NCBI GenBank assembly: GCA_946554445.1
Contig: CAMNSD010000039.1
Span: 1-41,416 of the forward strand
From: an uncultured Lachnospiraceae bacterium
GTDB lineage: Bacteria; Bacillota; Clostridia; Lachnospirales; Lachnospiraceae
Direction: 5' to 3'
Length of the DNA stretch: 41,416 nt
The number at the start of each line of letters is the position of its first letter. The first letter of the stretch is position 1. Below the pieces are notes generated by a model. The model worked only from the letters and a program-made list of their open reading frames with translations. It was not told where the DNA came from and searched no databases. The position numbers and the translations under genes are program-made. Shown here piece after piece: positions 1-6,705 of the stretch.

Positions 1-71
1 ACCGGATCAAGGGGCTATTCTGTCTGTCCTATTCCTACAATAAACTTACGCTATCTAGCATCAGGGCGGAT

Positions 72-99
72 TTGACAATCAATTAAAATCATGTATAAT
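72..99 (+). promoter_or_regulatory. sigma-A type promoter of a putative small RNA
   Basis: TTGACA at 72-77 and TATAAT at 94-99 are separated by 16 bases, a near-perfect vegetative promoter. It points right into a stretch without a coding sequence on this strand and predicts a start near 106. The only thing it could transcribe before the hairpin at 126-202 is a short RNA. Confidence 0.6.
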
Positions 100-105
100 A
101 AAAAT

Positions 106-207
106 AGAAAGTGAATACGTTAGTTAAGAGGCTGAATGTTGCGAATACGTGGCAGAGTGTAAAATCCGTAAGGAACACTTGGGAGGAAAGGTTCAGCTTC
201 TTTTTTA
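106..207 (+). ncRNA. putative small RNA, convergent with the DUF3800 gene
   Basis: The predicted transcript begins about 7 bases after the -10 box. It ends at a long-range stem in which 126-136 pairs with 192-202 (11 pairs, one G-U), followed by a run of T. Inside is a second helix, AGTGT with ACACT, capped by TCC-GTAA-GGA with a GNRA-like loop. The 8-mer GAATACGT occurs twice, at 113-120 and 143-150. There is no convincing start codon with a ribosome site. I do not recognise the family. SRP RNA was considered, but its conserved apical loop is not there. The transcript ends exactly over the stop codon of the convergent DUF3800 gene, so it could act as an antisense or independent RNA. That role is inference. 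Confidence 0.4.
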
Positions 208-1113
208 TATTAAACCTGTTTTAAAAATAAGACACTTGATATAAGTGAAATATATTAGTTGTTCAACAGGTAGCATAATAAGATGCTCGGCAAATTCGAT
301 ACTGGTATCTTTATGTTGGTGAAATTTAATAACGGTATTAAATTTATAATCAGAGATATATTTTGTATAAAGTTTATGACTCTTCTTATCTGTACATTTT
401 GCAAGTAGACTATTTCTGCGGCCTCGTTTTGCCGAAGAGAAGCAGTTAAAACAATAGTAATTATGAACAGAAAGAGGAAGGCAGGATTCGTAGTATGTTC
501 GTATAGTACCTGCCATTATATCCGCGATTTGGATTAAAGAAAAATCTTTATCCTTTGAATCTCTAAAAATCAAGTCATATTTATTCAAATCTTCTGTTGA
601 TAGTATAGATTTAATGCTATCCATTTCTCTCTTTTTCATATTATCTATAACAATCAATATTTTATCTTTGTCTGTCACAAGACGGGATGAACATAGTGAT
701 ACATATGGGAATACATGAGTAATTCCACTTAGGTCATGTTGAGCGACAAGAGACAATTCACGAAACTCCATATTAGGATCTGGAGTAATCTTATGAATCA
801 TTCTTTTATCTGCAATGAGGGAATAAGAAAACCCCTTCAATTTGGACATCACGGTATATGCAGCATTTGCATTTCGATGGCGTTTTAAGGCGGTACTTTT
901 TATTTCTTGTTCTGGTTTTATAAAAAGAGAATGTTTCATTTCATTAAGAATTTGATTGTTATATTCTAAGTCCTGTGGCTTAGTAACAAAACATGAAACA
1001 ACAAAGCTATAGGAGGAGCCATCATTGCTTGTAGCTTTGAATTTATATCCATCATCCCCAGAAGCATCAACAAACATTATGTATTTGTAATCATTAAAAT
1101 TTGGAATGGCCAT
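205..1113 (-). CDS. DUF3800 domain protein
   Basis: This 302-residue protein matches the layout of DUF3800, a family with a predicted RNase H-like fold often found near mobile and defence genes. Its biochemical role is not established. Visible landmarks are the N-terminal strand with DASGDD at residues 16-21 (the family usually has DESG, so the Glu is replaced by Ala), VIDN at 155-158 and IQIADIMAG at 194-202, all carrying the expected Asp residues. The start has AGAGG upstream. The gene lies 168 bases downstream of the S24 repressor on the same strand, and its coding sequence is clearly more A+T-rich than the housekeeping part of the window, which suggests transfer. The region upstream carries the same AGAAATTCT palindrome as the repressor promoter, so repression by that protein is likely. 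Confidence 0.75.
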   Translation of the reverse strand: MAIPNFNDYKYIMFVDASGDDGYKFKATSNDGSSYSFVVSCFVTKPQDLEYNNQILNEMKHSLFIKPEQEIKSTALKRHRNANAAYTVMSKLKGFSYSLIADKRMIHKITPDPNMEFRELSLVAQHDLSGITHVFPYVSLCSSRLVTDKDKILIVIDNMKKREMDSIKSILSTEDLNKYDLIFRDSKDKDFSLIQIADIMAGTIRTYYESCLPLSVHNYYCFNCFSSAKRGRRNSLLAKCTDKKSHKLYTKYISDYKFNTVIKFHQHKDTSIEFAEHLIMLPVEQLIYFTYIKCLIFKTGLI

Positions 1114-1159
1114 AACAAAAATCCTCTTAGCTTACTAGTTTATTTGCGAGGCAACAAAT

Positions 1160-1183
1160 ATACAGAAATTCTGCTGTATTATG
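1160..1183 (-). promoter_or_regulatory. candidate operator and -10 box of the DUF3800 gene
   Basis: CAGAAATTCTG at 1163-1173 is a perfect 5-1-5 palindrome. It sits just downstream of a CATAAT -10 candidate (complement of 1178-1183), so it would cover the transcription start. The core AGAAATTCT is also found at 2071-2079 beside the repressor promoter. No good -35 box is visible. Binding by the S24 repressor is inferred. Confidence 0.4.
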
Positions 1184-1264
1184 TCTCCAAAAATTTTTTG
1201 AACACGTCCGCGATGAAATTCATCATCGGCTAATATAGATGTCCTTATATGTACAATACTTTCT

Positions 1265-1280
1265 GTTGCGACATCGCAAC
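1265..1280. repeat. inverted repeat just after the repressor gene
   Basis: GTTGCGA at 1265-1271 and TCGCAAC at 1274-1280 form a perfect 7-bp inverted repeat with a 2-base centre. It lies directly past the stop codon of the S24 gene. There is no T-run, so it is not a clear terminator. It may be a protein-binding site or an RNA end-stabilising hairpin. Confidence 0.4.
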
Positions 1281-1281
1281 A

Positions 1282-2019
1282 CTATAATTTACCAACAACC
1301 CTCCCCATACAGCGGGCAGTTTCATTTAAGGGTATATTACTTTTTTCCGGATTAAGAGATATAAGTTCTGTTTTCCCAAGTTCCTTAACAAAGCATTCGT
1401 TATTTACAGAAAAGATTCCTATCTCGCCTATTTCAATATTGTCAGTCATTTCAACCAGAAGGGTATCTCCATTGTAATAGGTAGGTTCCATACTATTCCC
1501 ATTTACTCCGATAGCATAATCAGCTTTTCTAAATTCAGGTATGTCAGGAATTTCTATGCGCTTGGTAGGCGGCATATCAAAGATGATCTGTCCGGTTCCG
1601 GCCGAAGCGAGACGGTAGTAGTAGTTTATCATCCTGATGGCAGCAGGAGCCAAAGAAGTAGAAGCAGCCTGCTCTATCTGTTTTACACGTTCTGTTTCCC
1701 AATCTAATATGTAAGATACTGTTTCCTGTCCATGCTGGTCTAGGGCACGGTATTTTTCTATGTGTTTGATTTCTGATGGTTTTATATCAAAGTTAGCACC
1801 AATAACACTTAAACCATATGCCTCACTTAGAACGTAAGCAAAATCTAATTCGTAAATTTTGCATAATGTGGCAAAGGTATCTATATCTGGTTCAGATATT
1901 CCATTCTCGTAATTACTGAGAGTTCCACCTTTAACACCTAATATAGAAGCAACCTCACTCTGCTTTAGTCCTTTTTTTGCACGTCCTTCTTTCAATGCAT
2001 CAATCAAATATGAGTTCAT
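1282..2019 (-). CDS. XRE-family LexA-like repressor with S24 peptidase domain
   Basis: The 245-residue protein joins an N-terminal helix-turn-helix (about residues 5-60, including KQSEVASILGVKGGTLSNYE) to a C-terminal S24 peptidase. All parts needed for RecA-stimulated self-cleavage are visible: an Ala-Gly cleavage site at 140-141 (LASAGTG), the nucleophile Ser176 in GNSMEPT and the general base Lys212 in FVKEL. It is therefore expected to be a DNA-damage-sensitive repressor like those of phages and mobile elements, rather than LexA itself, whose N-terminal domain is a different winged helix. The start has GGAGG seven bases upstream. The likely targets are its own promoter and the DUF3800 gene, which share a palindrome. 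No phage structural or integrase genes are present in the window. Confidence 0.88.
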   Translation of the reverse strand: MNSYLIDALKEGRAKKGLKQSEVASILGVKGGTLSNYENGISEPDIDTFATLCKIYELDFAYVLSEAYGLSVIGANFDIKPSEIKHIEKYRALDQHGQETVSYILDWETERVKQIEQAASTSLAPAAIRMINYYYRLASAGTGQIIFDMPPTKRIEIPDIPEFRKADYAIGVNGNSMEPTYYNGDTLLVEMTDNIEIGEIGIFSVNNECFVKELGKTELISLNPEKSNIPLNETARCMGRVVGKL

Positions 2020-2039
2020 GTATGTACCTCCGTGAAATG

Positions 2040-2080
2040 ATTATAAGCCAAAAATTTTGAAAAGTAAAATAGAAATTCTA
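2040..2080 (-). promoter_or_regulatory. promoter and operator-like palindrome of the S24 repressor
   Basis: The complement of 2040-2045 reads TATAAT, with a weak -35 box (TTTACT) 17 bases further up. TAGAAATTCTA at 2070-2080 is a perfect palindrome immediately upstream of the -35 and shares its 9-bp core with the site before the DUF3800 gene. A second, imperfect copy of this pattern (AAGAATCTT) follows it. Autoregulation is inferred. Confidence 0.5.
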
Positions 2081-2168
2081 AGAATCTTGAAAAAATATTG
2101 ATATTCAAAGAAACCTTTGTTTAATTATTCAGGGGAAGAGAAAATGTGAGGCCGGAGAGTATGCGAGA

Positions 2169-2200
2169 GGTGGTAGGGTTATCCTGCCACCGTTCTTTTC
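2169..2200 (+). terminator. terminator-like hairpin in the intergenic region
   Basis: GGTGGTAGG at 2169-2177 pairs with CCTGCCACC at 2183-2191 (9 pairs, one G-T) around a 5-base loop, and is followed by GTTCTTTTC. No gene ends here on the plus strand, so it may close a short unannotated transcript or insulate the repressor region from the MATE gene. Confidence 0.4.
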
Positions 2201-2252
2201 ATATTATTATGTGAGAATAGAAGGATAGTCGGGACAATGATATAGAAAACCC

Positions 2253-2424
2253 TTTACAATTCTTATTGTATCTATTAATATAAAGAAGAAAAAAGCTGTA
2301 GTCAAAGTGTAGTCAGTTCTTTTAAAAATGTGAGCAATTATGCGGCATACAAGGTGTTTGACATCTTCCGTGCTTCACTAAAAAGGAGCTACAAACTTTG
2401 TAAAAGAGGTTTGCAGCTATTTTT
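2253..2424 (+). promoter_or_regulatory. leader of the first MATE gene with promoter and attenuator-like hairpin
   Basis: TTTACA at 2253-2258 and TAATAT at 2276-2281 are spaced by 17 bases and could start a leader of about 210 bases. Within it AGCTACAAACTT at 2387-2398 pairs with AGGTTTGCAGCT at 2407-2418, and ATTTTT follows directly. That is an intrinsic terminator located before, not after, the exporter gene. The direct repeat GTAGTCA also occurs twice in the leader. I do not recognise a known riboswitch here. Conditional termination is inference. Confidence 0.4.
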
Positions 2425-2499
2425 AGTATATGGGAGAATTTTTATTACGAAAAAATATGGCTGTAAGGCCTGTTTTTTTTCTGCTGAGAGGAGGAGACT

Positions 2500-3864
2500 A
2501 TGGAACAGACAAAAGAAAACAAAATGGGTACCATGCCTGTCAATAAGCTATTGATCAGTATGTCTCTGCCCATGATGATATCCATGCTGGTACAGGCTCT
2601 TTATAATGTAGTGGATTCCATTTTTGTATCACGTATCAATGAAAATGCATTGACAGCCGTATCTTTGGCGTTCCCGATTCAGACGTTGATGATCGCCGTG
2701 GCGGGCGGTACCTGCGTGGGTATCAATGCGGTCCTGTCAAAGGCTCTGGGAGAAAAACAGCAGAGAAAAGCCAATGACACGGCGGTAAACGGTGTTATCC
2801 TGATGGGGATAAGCTATGTACTATTCCTTCTGGTGGGACTGTTTGGCACGCGGCCTTTTTATTTAAGTCAGACCAGGGATACACAGATTGTACAATATGG
2901 CGTGGAATATTTGAGTATTGTGTGTATCTGTTCCATTGGCTTGTTTGCGCAATTTACTTTTGAACGGCTTTTGCAGTCTACGGGCAGGACGTTTTATATT
3001 ATGATTACCCAGGGAACCGGAGCGGTGATTAATATTATCCTGGATCCCATTTTTATTTTTGGTTTGTTTGGGATACCCCGAATGGGAGTTGCAGGCGCGG
3101 CGGTGGCCACGGTGACGGGACAGGTTATTGCAGGCAGCATTGCACTTTGGATTAATTTTAAAAAGAATGATGATATTCAGCTGCGGTTTAAAGGAATCCA
3201 TTTGGAAAAAGAGATTGTGGGGCAGATTTATAAAATTGGTATTCCTTCCATGATTATGCAGGCCATCGGTTCGGTGATGACTTATGGCATGAATCTGATC
3301 CTGATTTCCTTTACCTCTACGGCTACGGCTGTGTTTGGCGTGTACTTTAAGCTGCAAAGTTTTGTCTTTATGCCGGTGTTTGGGCTCAATAACGGCCTGG
3401 TGCCGATTTTGGCGTACAATTATGGCGCGGGCAGGAAAGACCGGTTTGTGAAGGCGATGAAATGCGGTATTATGTACGCGGTGAGCATCATGTTTGTGGG
3501 AGTGGTGATTTTTCAGACGATTCCCCATGTTTTACTAGGGTTTTTTGAGGCATCGGATGAGATGCTTAAGATTGGGGTGCCGGCCCTGCGTATTATCTGC
3601 ATTAGTTTTCTGCCGGCGGGATTTGGTATTGTCTGTGGAACGACTTTCCAGGCGCTTGGCAATGCGGTATACAGTATGTTTGTCTCCATGGCAAGGCAGT
3701 TGGTGGTGCTTCTGCCGGCGGCTTATTTGTTATCCCTTCTGGGCGACGTGAATTATGTGTGGTGGGCATTTCCTATTGCTGAGGTAATGTCCCTGACGAT
3801 GACAGTGATTTTCTTGATTCGTATCAACCGCAGGGTGATTCGTTATATTGACACTGTGGAGTGA
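2500..3864 (+). CDS. MATE family multidrug/cation exporter
   Basis: The 454-residue protein has the length and the twelve-segment membrane pattern of MATE (multi-antimicrobial extrusion) transporters of the NorM/DinF type, which swap Na+ or H+ for drugs or metabolites at the inner membrane. Typical features are the N-terminal LLISMSLPMMISMLVQALYN segment, an internal repeat with IINIILDPIFIFGLFG at the middle and YNYGAG in the second half. The start at 2500 has GAGGAGG close upstream. The preceding leader contains a terminator-like hairpin. The substrate cannot be told from sequence. A second, diverged MATE gene lies about 2.8 kb downstream and shares the SMTLPS/ILDPIFIFGL and YNYGAG signatures. 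Confidence 0.92.
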   Translation: MEQTKENKMGTMPVNKLLISMSLPMMISMLVQALYNVVDSIFVSRINENALTAVSLAFPIQTLMIAVAGGTCVGINAVLSKALGEKQQRKANDTAVNGVILMGISYVLFLLVGLFGTRPFYLSQTRDTQIVQYGVEYLSIVCICSIGLFAQFTFERLLQSTGRTFYIMITQGTGAVINIILDPIFIFGLFGIPRMGVAGAAVATVTGQVIAGSIALWINFKKNDDIQLRFKGIHLEKEIVGQIYKIGIPSMIMQAIGSVMTYGMNLILISFTSTATAVFGVYFKLQSFVFMPVFGLNNGLVPILAYNYGAGRKDRFVKAMKCGIMYAVSIMFVGVVIFQTIPHVLLGFFEASDEMLKIGVPALRIICISFLPAGFGIVCGTTFQALGNAVYSMFVSMARQLVVLLPAAYLLSLLGDVNYVWWAFPIAEVMSLTMTVIFLIRINRRVIRYIDTVE

Positions 3865-3876
3865 AAATGATATGAT
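3848..3876 (+). promoter_or_regulatory. tRNA-Leu promoter overlapping the end of the MATE gene
   Basis: TTGACA at 3848-3853, a 17-base spacer and TATGAT at 3871-3876 form a strong promoter. The -35 lies inside the last codons of the MATE gene. A 6-bp hairpin (3883-3888 with 3896-3901) sits between promoter and tRNA in the precursor leader. Confidence 0.75.
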
Positions 3877-3905
3877 ACATGGGCGGGTTCTTTATACCCG
3901 CATAA

Positions 3906-3985
3906 GCGGATGTGGCGGAATTGGCAGACGCGATGGTTTTAGGTGCCATTGGGAGACCATGCAGGTTCGAGCCCTGTCATCCGCA
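3906..3985 (+). tRNA. tRNA-Leu (anticodon UAG)
   Basis: An 80-base cloverleaf: the acceptor GCGGATG pairs with CATCCGC, followed by discriminator A. The D arm contains GGCGGAATTGGCAGAC, the anticodon stem ATGGT pairs with GCCAT, and the loop TTTAGGT gives anticodon TAG, which reads CUA. The variable arm is short and the T arm contains GGTTCGAGCC. CCA is not encoded and would be added after transcription. A strong promoter lies upstream and an intrinsic terminator begins six bases downstream, so this is a single-gene transcript. Confidence 0.95.
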
Positions 3986-3990
3986 TGGAA

Positions 3991-4017
3991 GAAGTGCCGG
4001 AATAGGCACTTCTTTTT
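3991..4017 (+). terminator. intrinsic terminator of tRNA-Leu
   Basis: GAAGTGCC at 3991-3998 and GGCACTTC at 4005-4012 form a perfect 8-bp stem with a 6-base loop, followed by TTTTT. Confidence 0.9.
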
Positions 4018-4051
4018 ACGTGGAGGATGGAGGGACGATATGTCCATTGTC

Positions 4052-4309
4052 TCAAAGAATGGAAGAAGCCATCATCAACCCTACGAGCTGATCACGTTGT
4101 ACGGCATCCTGTGCACCTTTTACACCGGAAGCCATGCTTTCAAGTTCTGTCTTGGTGGAGGCGGCAAGCATCAGTTTTTTCTGAAAGTCCCGTTTCGCCT
4201 GTTCCGCTTCTTCGGCTCTGCGCTCGGCCTTTGCCTGACTGCGCAGTTTCACTGCGGTCTCCATGGAATCTATAACCTGTTTCATAGCGTCTATTTCATA
4301 CATATTCAT
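4052..4309 (-). CDS. small uncharacterised charged helical protein
   Basis: An 85-residue protein starting MNMYEIDAMKQ. The start at 4309 was chosen because AGGAG (complement of 4318-4322) lies 8 bases upstream, whereas the longer reading frame has no ribosome site. The centre is rich in Ala, Glu, Lys and Arg with few helix breakers (KLRSQAKAERRAEEAEQAKR) and is probably a long helix or coiled coil. There is no signal peptide and no membrane segment. I do not recognise a family. It faces away from the uncharacterised gene at 4534, with about 220 bases of shared upstream DNA. The good ribosome site and low-complexity-free ends favour a real gene. Confidence 0.6.
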   Translation of the reverse strand: MNMYEIDAMKQVIDSMETAVKLRSQAKAERRAEEAEQAKRDFQKKLMLAASTKTELESMASGVKGAQDAVQRDQLVGLMMASSIL

Positions 4310-4460
4310 AATCGCTGCTCCTATTCTCAAGGGTATTTTCTTATACAATATTTATCGGATTTATTGTCCTGATTCTGAATGTGAAGCGTACGTTTGGAAG
4401 AATCTTTTGGTGACAGAAATCTTGTGTTTCGTTACAATACCATGGGAATTGAGAAACAGT

Positions 4461-4516
4461 TTGCTATAATAATTTTTATATACTATAGTGATTCTTACAG
4501 AGAAAATAAGAATCAC
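4461..4516 (+). promoter_or_regulatory. promoter with 10-bp inverted repeat at the start site
   Basis: TTGCTA at 4461-4466, a 17-base spacer and TATAGT at 4484-4489 form a promoter. GTGATTCTTA at 4488-4497 and TAAGAATCAC at 4507-4516 are perfect 10-bp inverted arms around 9 bases, overlapping the end of the -10 and the predicted start. The right arm is five bases before the AGGGAG ribosome site. It can act as an operator or as an mRNA hairpin near the ribosome site. Confidence 0.6.
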
Positions 4517-4533
4517 AAAAAGGGAGAATGTCC

Positions 4534-5082
4534 ATGGATAGCGGAAATATTTGGAATAGCCTGTATACAAGCCAATTGATCGGAACACAGATGTACGGCC
4601 TGCAGGCGGATTCTTTTAACGCCTATGGCTCTTATGCGGATGCTTGGCAGGCTGCTCCCTGGCAATACGGTCTGCAGGCCGGCGGTGTGTATGGTAATTC
4701 CATGCAGCAGCTGTGGCAGAACACTGGATTTACGGATACGTTAAATAATGCATTGACGAAGTATACGGAGACTGCGCAGAATGGAGATTTAACAGATACG
4801 GATATGGACATCTCCACACACAAGGGAAATGTGCTGCAGCTTGGATATGATAAAGCCCTGGTATATCTTCCGGAAGAACAGAAGATTATGATCGTGCAGA
4901 CAGCCGGGGATAGCAGTGCGGCCGGAAGCGGCGGTACGGTTGGAAATGGAAAGGCGACTAATAGAGATGAAAAGGGGATCCTGGTCAATCAAAGACATGC
5001 CAGGGCATCCGCCGCATATCGCAGGACACAGTCGGCAAGACAGCGGAACTCTATATGGGCAAACGAGAAGGGCGATGTTTAA
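4534..5082 (+). CDS. uncharacterised protein with Gln/Tyr/Gly-rich N-terminus
   Basis: A 182-residue protein starting MDSGNIWNSLYTSQ. The ATG at 4534 was preferred over the one at 4528 because AGGGAG at 4521-4526 is 7 bases upstream of the former and only 1 base from the latter. Residues 1-70 are rich in Tyr, Gln, Gly, Ala and Trp, with repeated LQA motifs. A central part (about 80-130) is more regular and ends in ALVYLPEEQKIMIVQTAGD. The C-terminus is basic and Ser/Ala/Arg-rich. No signal peptide, membrane segment or known domain was recognised. The stop codon overlaps the stop of the convergent hydrolase by four bases. An inverted repeat at its promoter suggests specific control. Confidence 0.7.
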   Translation: MDSGNIWNSLYTSQLIGTQMYGLQADSFNAYGSYADAWQAAPWQYGLQAGGVYGNSMQQLWQNTGFTDTLNNALTKYTETAQNGDLTDTDMDISTHKGNVLQLGYDKALVYLPEEQKIMIVQTAGDSSAAGSGGTVGNGKATNRDEKGILVNQRHARASAAYRRTQSARQRNSIWANEKGDV

Positions 5083-5090
5083 AAGCCCTT
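5068..5090. terminator. hairpin shared by two convergent genes
   Basis: AAGGGC at 5068-5073 pairs with GCCCTT at 5085-5090. The 11-base loop contains both stop codons. A T-rich stretch follows on the plus strand (TTCCTTT) and TTTTAAAC precedes it on the other. It is a modest bidirectional terminator. Confidence 0.45.
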
Positions 5091-6464
5091 TTCCTTTAAA
5101 TCGCAGACCAGATGTACATAGAATTCCCTGACATCAAAACCAAGGATGTTTTCTCGGTTTAAGTCAATCATATCGCCATGTGAGATACCGCGGCCCTTCG
5201 GGGTGGTCAGCAGGGTAAAGTGCTCTCCGAAACGGGCGCTTTCCACAGAGACCAATCCATCATTGGCGCCATCGAAATGTTTGACCAGCGGATAGGCCAT
5301 ATTCAAAGGGAATCTGCCGCTGGAAGCACAGTTCATCTGACTGCCCACACTCTGATAATAGACATCGGGGTGGTCGGGCAGTTTTTGATTGAGTTGATCG
5401 CAGGCAGAGGCGGTTAGGTCCCTTACCGCAGATAAAAAGTCAGGGTTGGAATCCCCAAATTTCCGCAGGGCCGCATTGTATTTGCGAGCCACACTTTTCT
5501 GTACCTTTTCAGGTATTTTATCCAGAAGATAATCAGCGAAAATACAGCCTTGGTGCGGGGTATTGATGGTTGTGAGGGAAGCCACGTAAGGAGCCATTCC
5601 ACAGGCGCTGATGGCATAACGACTGTCCAGGCCGCCCTTAGAGTGGGCAATGATATTGACCTTTTCACAGCCCGTCTGTTCGATGATTTCCCGGATACGC
5701 CCTGCCAGTTCCTGACCGCAGGCGGCTACGGAGGCAGCGGACTGCTGACTGCCGTAATAGATGACAGCCCCGTTTTGTTTTAGGGCATAGGGAATCCGGC
5801 CCCAGTAATTAAAGAATCTGAAATCCCGGAAAAATACGCCATGCACCAGCAGAAGAGGATATCTGGTCTCACAGATTCTGCTTTCTGCGCGGACCTGGTC
5901 CAGAAGGTATTTTTCATTTTCAAACGCCACTTCCCTTGAAGTGATAGCAATAATACGGCATAGCGCCCAGATATGGACCAGGGGAATCCACCCGCAGACG
6001 ATACCGATAATGCGCCATTTGATACCTAACTGGACAGAGGTTGTATATACGCGGATGATGCCGTTCCAGAACAGGATGGATTCCATCAATACAAAGAGGA
6101 GCAGGGCACTGAGGTAACTCACAATCTGCGCAAAGCCGTCCGAAGCATGCGGACGCAAAAAAAGCAGAGATAGGATAATGAGTGTGGATTCTGCTATGGT
6201 AGTTGCGAGGAAAATCTGCAATAGGGCGATGCCGTCCTCCAGAACCTTATTCCGCTTGGTGGAGGTCCTGCGGATGGTCAGGCTGGGAAACAGATTGATA
6301 TAGAGAAAAGGAAGAAAGCCTGCTATGCTGACGGAAATAACGATCAGGATACGGACAGGGAGAAAAAAGCGGCTGTCCATAATGATGCCGATGAGGTAAG
6401 GTATTACCACATTGAAGTCTATGAGGAATATCAGTGCGGATAAGACTTTGCGAATGTGTTTCAT
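5079..6464 (-). CDS. membrane-anchored lipase-like alpha/beta hydrolase
   Basis: The 461-residue protein begins with about 175 residues containing five or so hydrophobic segments, then an alpha/beta hydrolase domain of the triacylglycerol-lipase/acyltransferase type. Motifs seen are the oxyanion-region LLLVHGVFFRD (205-214), the nucleophile elbow AHSKGG with Ser275, NTPHQG, a likely acid residue in GANDGLV and a late His in SHGDMID. The substrate is probably an ester such as a lipid, but this is inference. Membrane-linked hydrolases of this kind usually face one side of the membrane; topology cannot be settled here. The start has AGGAG about 11 bases upstream. It is convergent with the gene at 4534 and divergent from the second MATE gene. 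Confidence 0.82.
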   Translation of the reverse strand: MKHIRKVLSALIFLIDFNVVIPYLIGIIMDSRFFLPVRILIVISVSIAGFLPFLYINLFPSLTIRRTSTKRNKVLEDGIALLQIFLATTIAESTLIILSLLFLRPHASDGFAQIVSYLSALLLFVLMESILFWNGIIRVYTTSVQLGIKWRIIGIVCGWIPLVHIWALCRIIAITSREVAFENEKYLLDQVRAESRICETRYPLLLVHGVFFRDFRFFNYWGRIPYALKQNGAVIYYGSQQSAASVAACGQELAGRIREIIEQTGCEKVNIIAHSKGGLDSRYAISACGMAPYVASLTTINTPHQGCIFADYLLDKIPEKVQKSVARKYNAALRKFGDSNPDFLSAVRDLTASACDQLNQKLPDHPDVYYQSVGSQMNCASSGRFPLNMAYPLVKHFDGANDGLVSVESARFGEHFTLLTTPKGRGISHGDMIDLNRENILGFDVREFYVHLVCDLKEKGF

Positions 6465-6660
6465 GGGTGTGTTATCTCCTGTATATTGTATGGAGCCAAA
6501 TCTCCAGGCTGTTTTAACGGGTTTTGTTATTTATATCATGTTAGCACAATACAGGAAGTTTGGAAACTATAACATGTAAAACATAATAAAGGGAAGCGCA
6601 AGAAGCGCCGGCTTTCAGAAAGAATCCCGCAAACCAGTTGCAATTCCACCCTCATGCGAG

Positions 6661-6681
6661 TAAGATTACAAGTGAATCTTA
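6661..6681. repeat. inverted repeat upstream of the second MATE gene
   Basis: TAAGATT at 6661-6667 and AATCTTA at 6675-6681 are perfect 7-bp inverted arms with a 7-base centre. It lies 25 bases before the MATE start and could be an operator or leader hairpin. The rest of 6465-6705 shows no other clear element besides A+T-rich promoter-like DNA. Confidence 0.35.
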
Positions 6682-6705
6682 TCAAAAGCAAAGGGAATCC
6701 ATATC

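Noticed and set aside
106..207. SRP (4.5S) RNA
   Set aside because: A GNRA-like capped helix is present but the conserved asymmetric loop of SRP RNA next to it is missing.
1..2100. Prophage remnant
   Set aside because: An S24 repressor alone is not enough; no integrase, structural gene or attachment repeat is visible in the window.
2330..2554. 74-residue frame before the first MATE gene
   Set aside because: It runs through a terminator hairpin and over the MATE start, has no ribosome site and no recognisable protein features.
2863..3528. 221-residue minus-strand frame within the MATE gene
   Set aside because: It is antisense to a well-supported membrane protein and has His/Asn/Arg-rich composition typical of a shadow frame.
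3848..4372. 174-residue frame over the tRNA-Leu
   Set aside because: It crosses the tRNA, its terminator and the small minus-strand gene, so it cannot be real.
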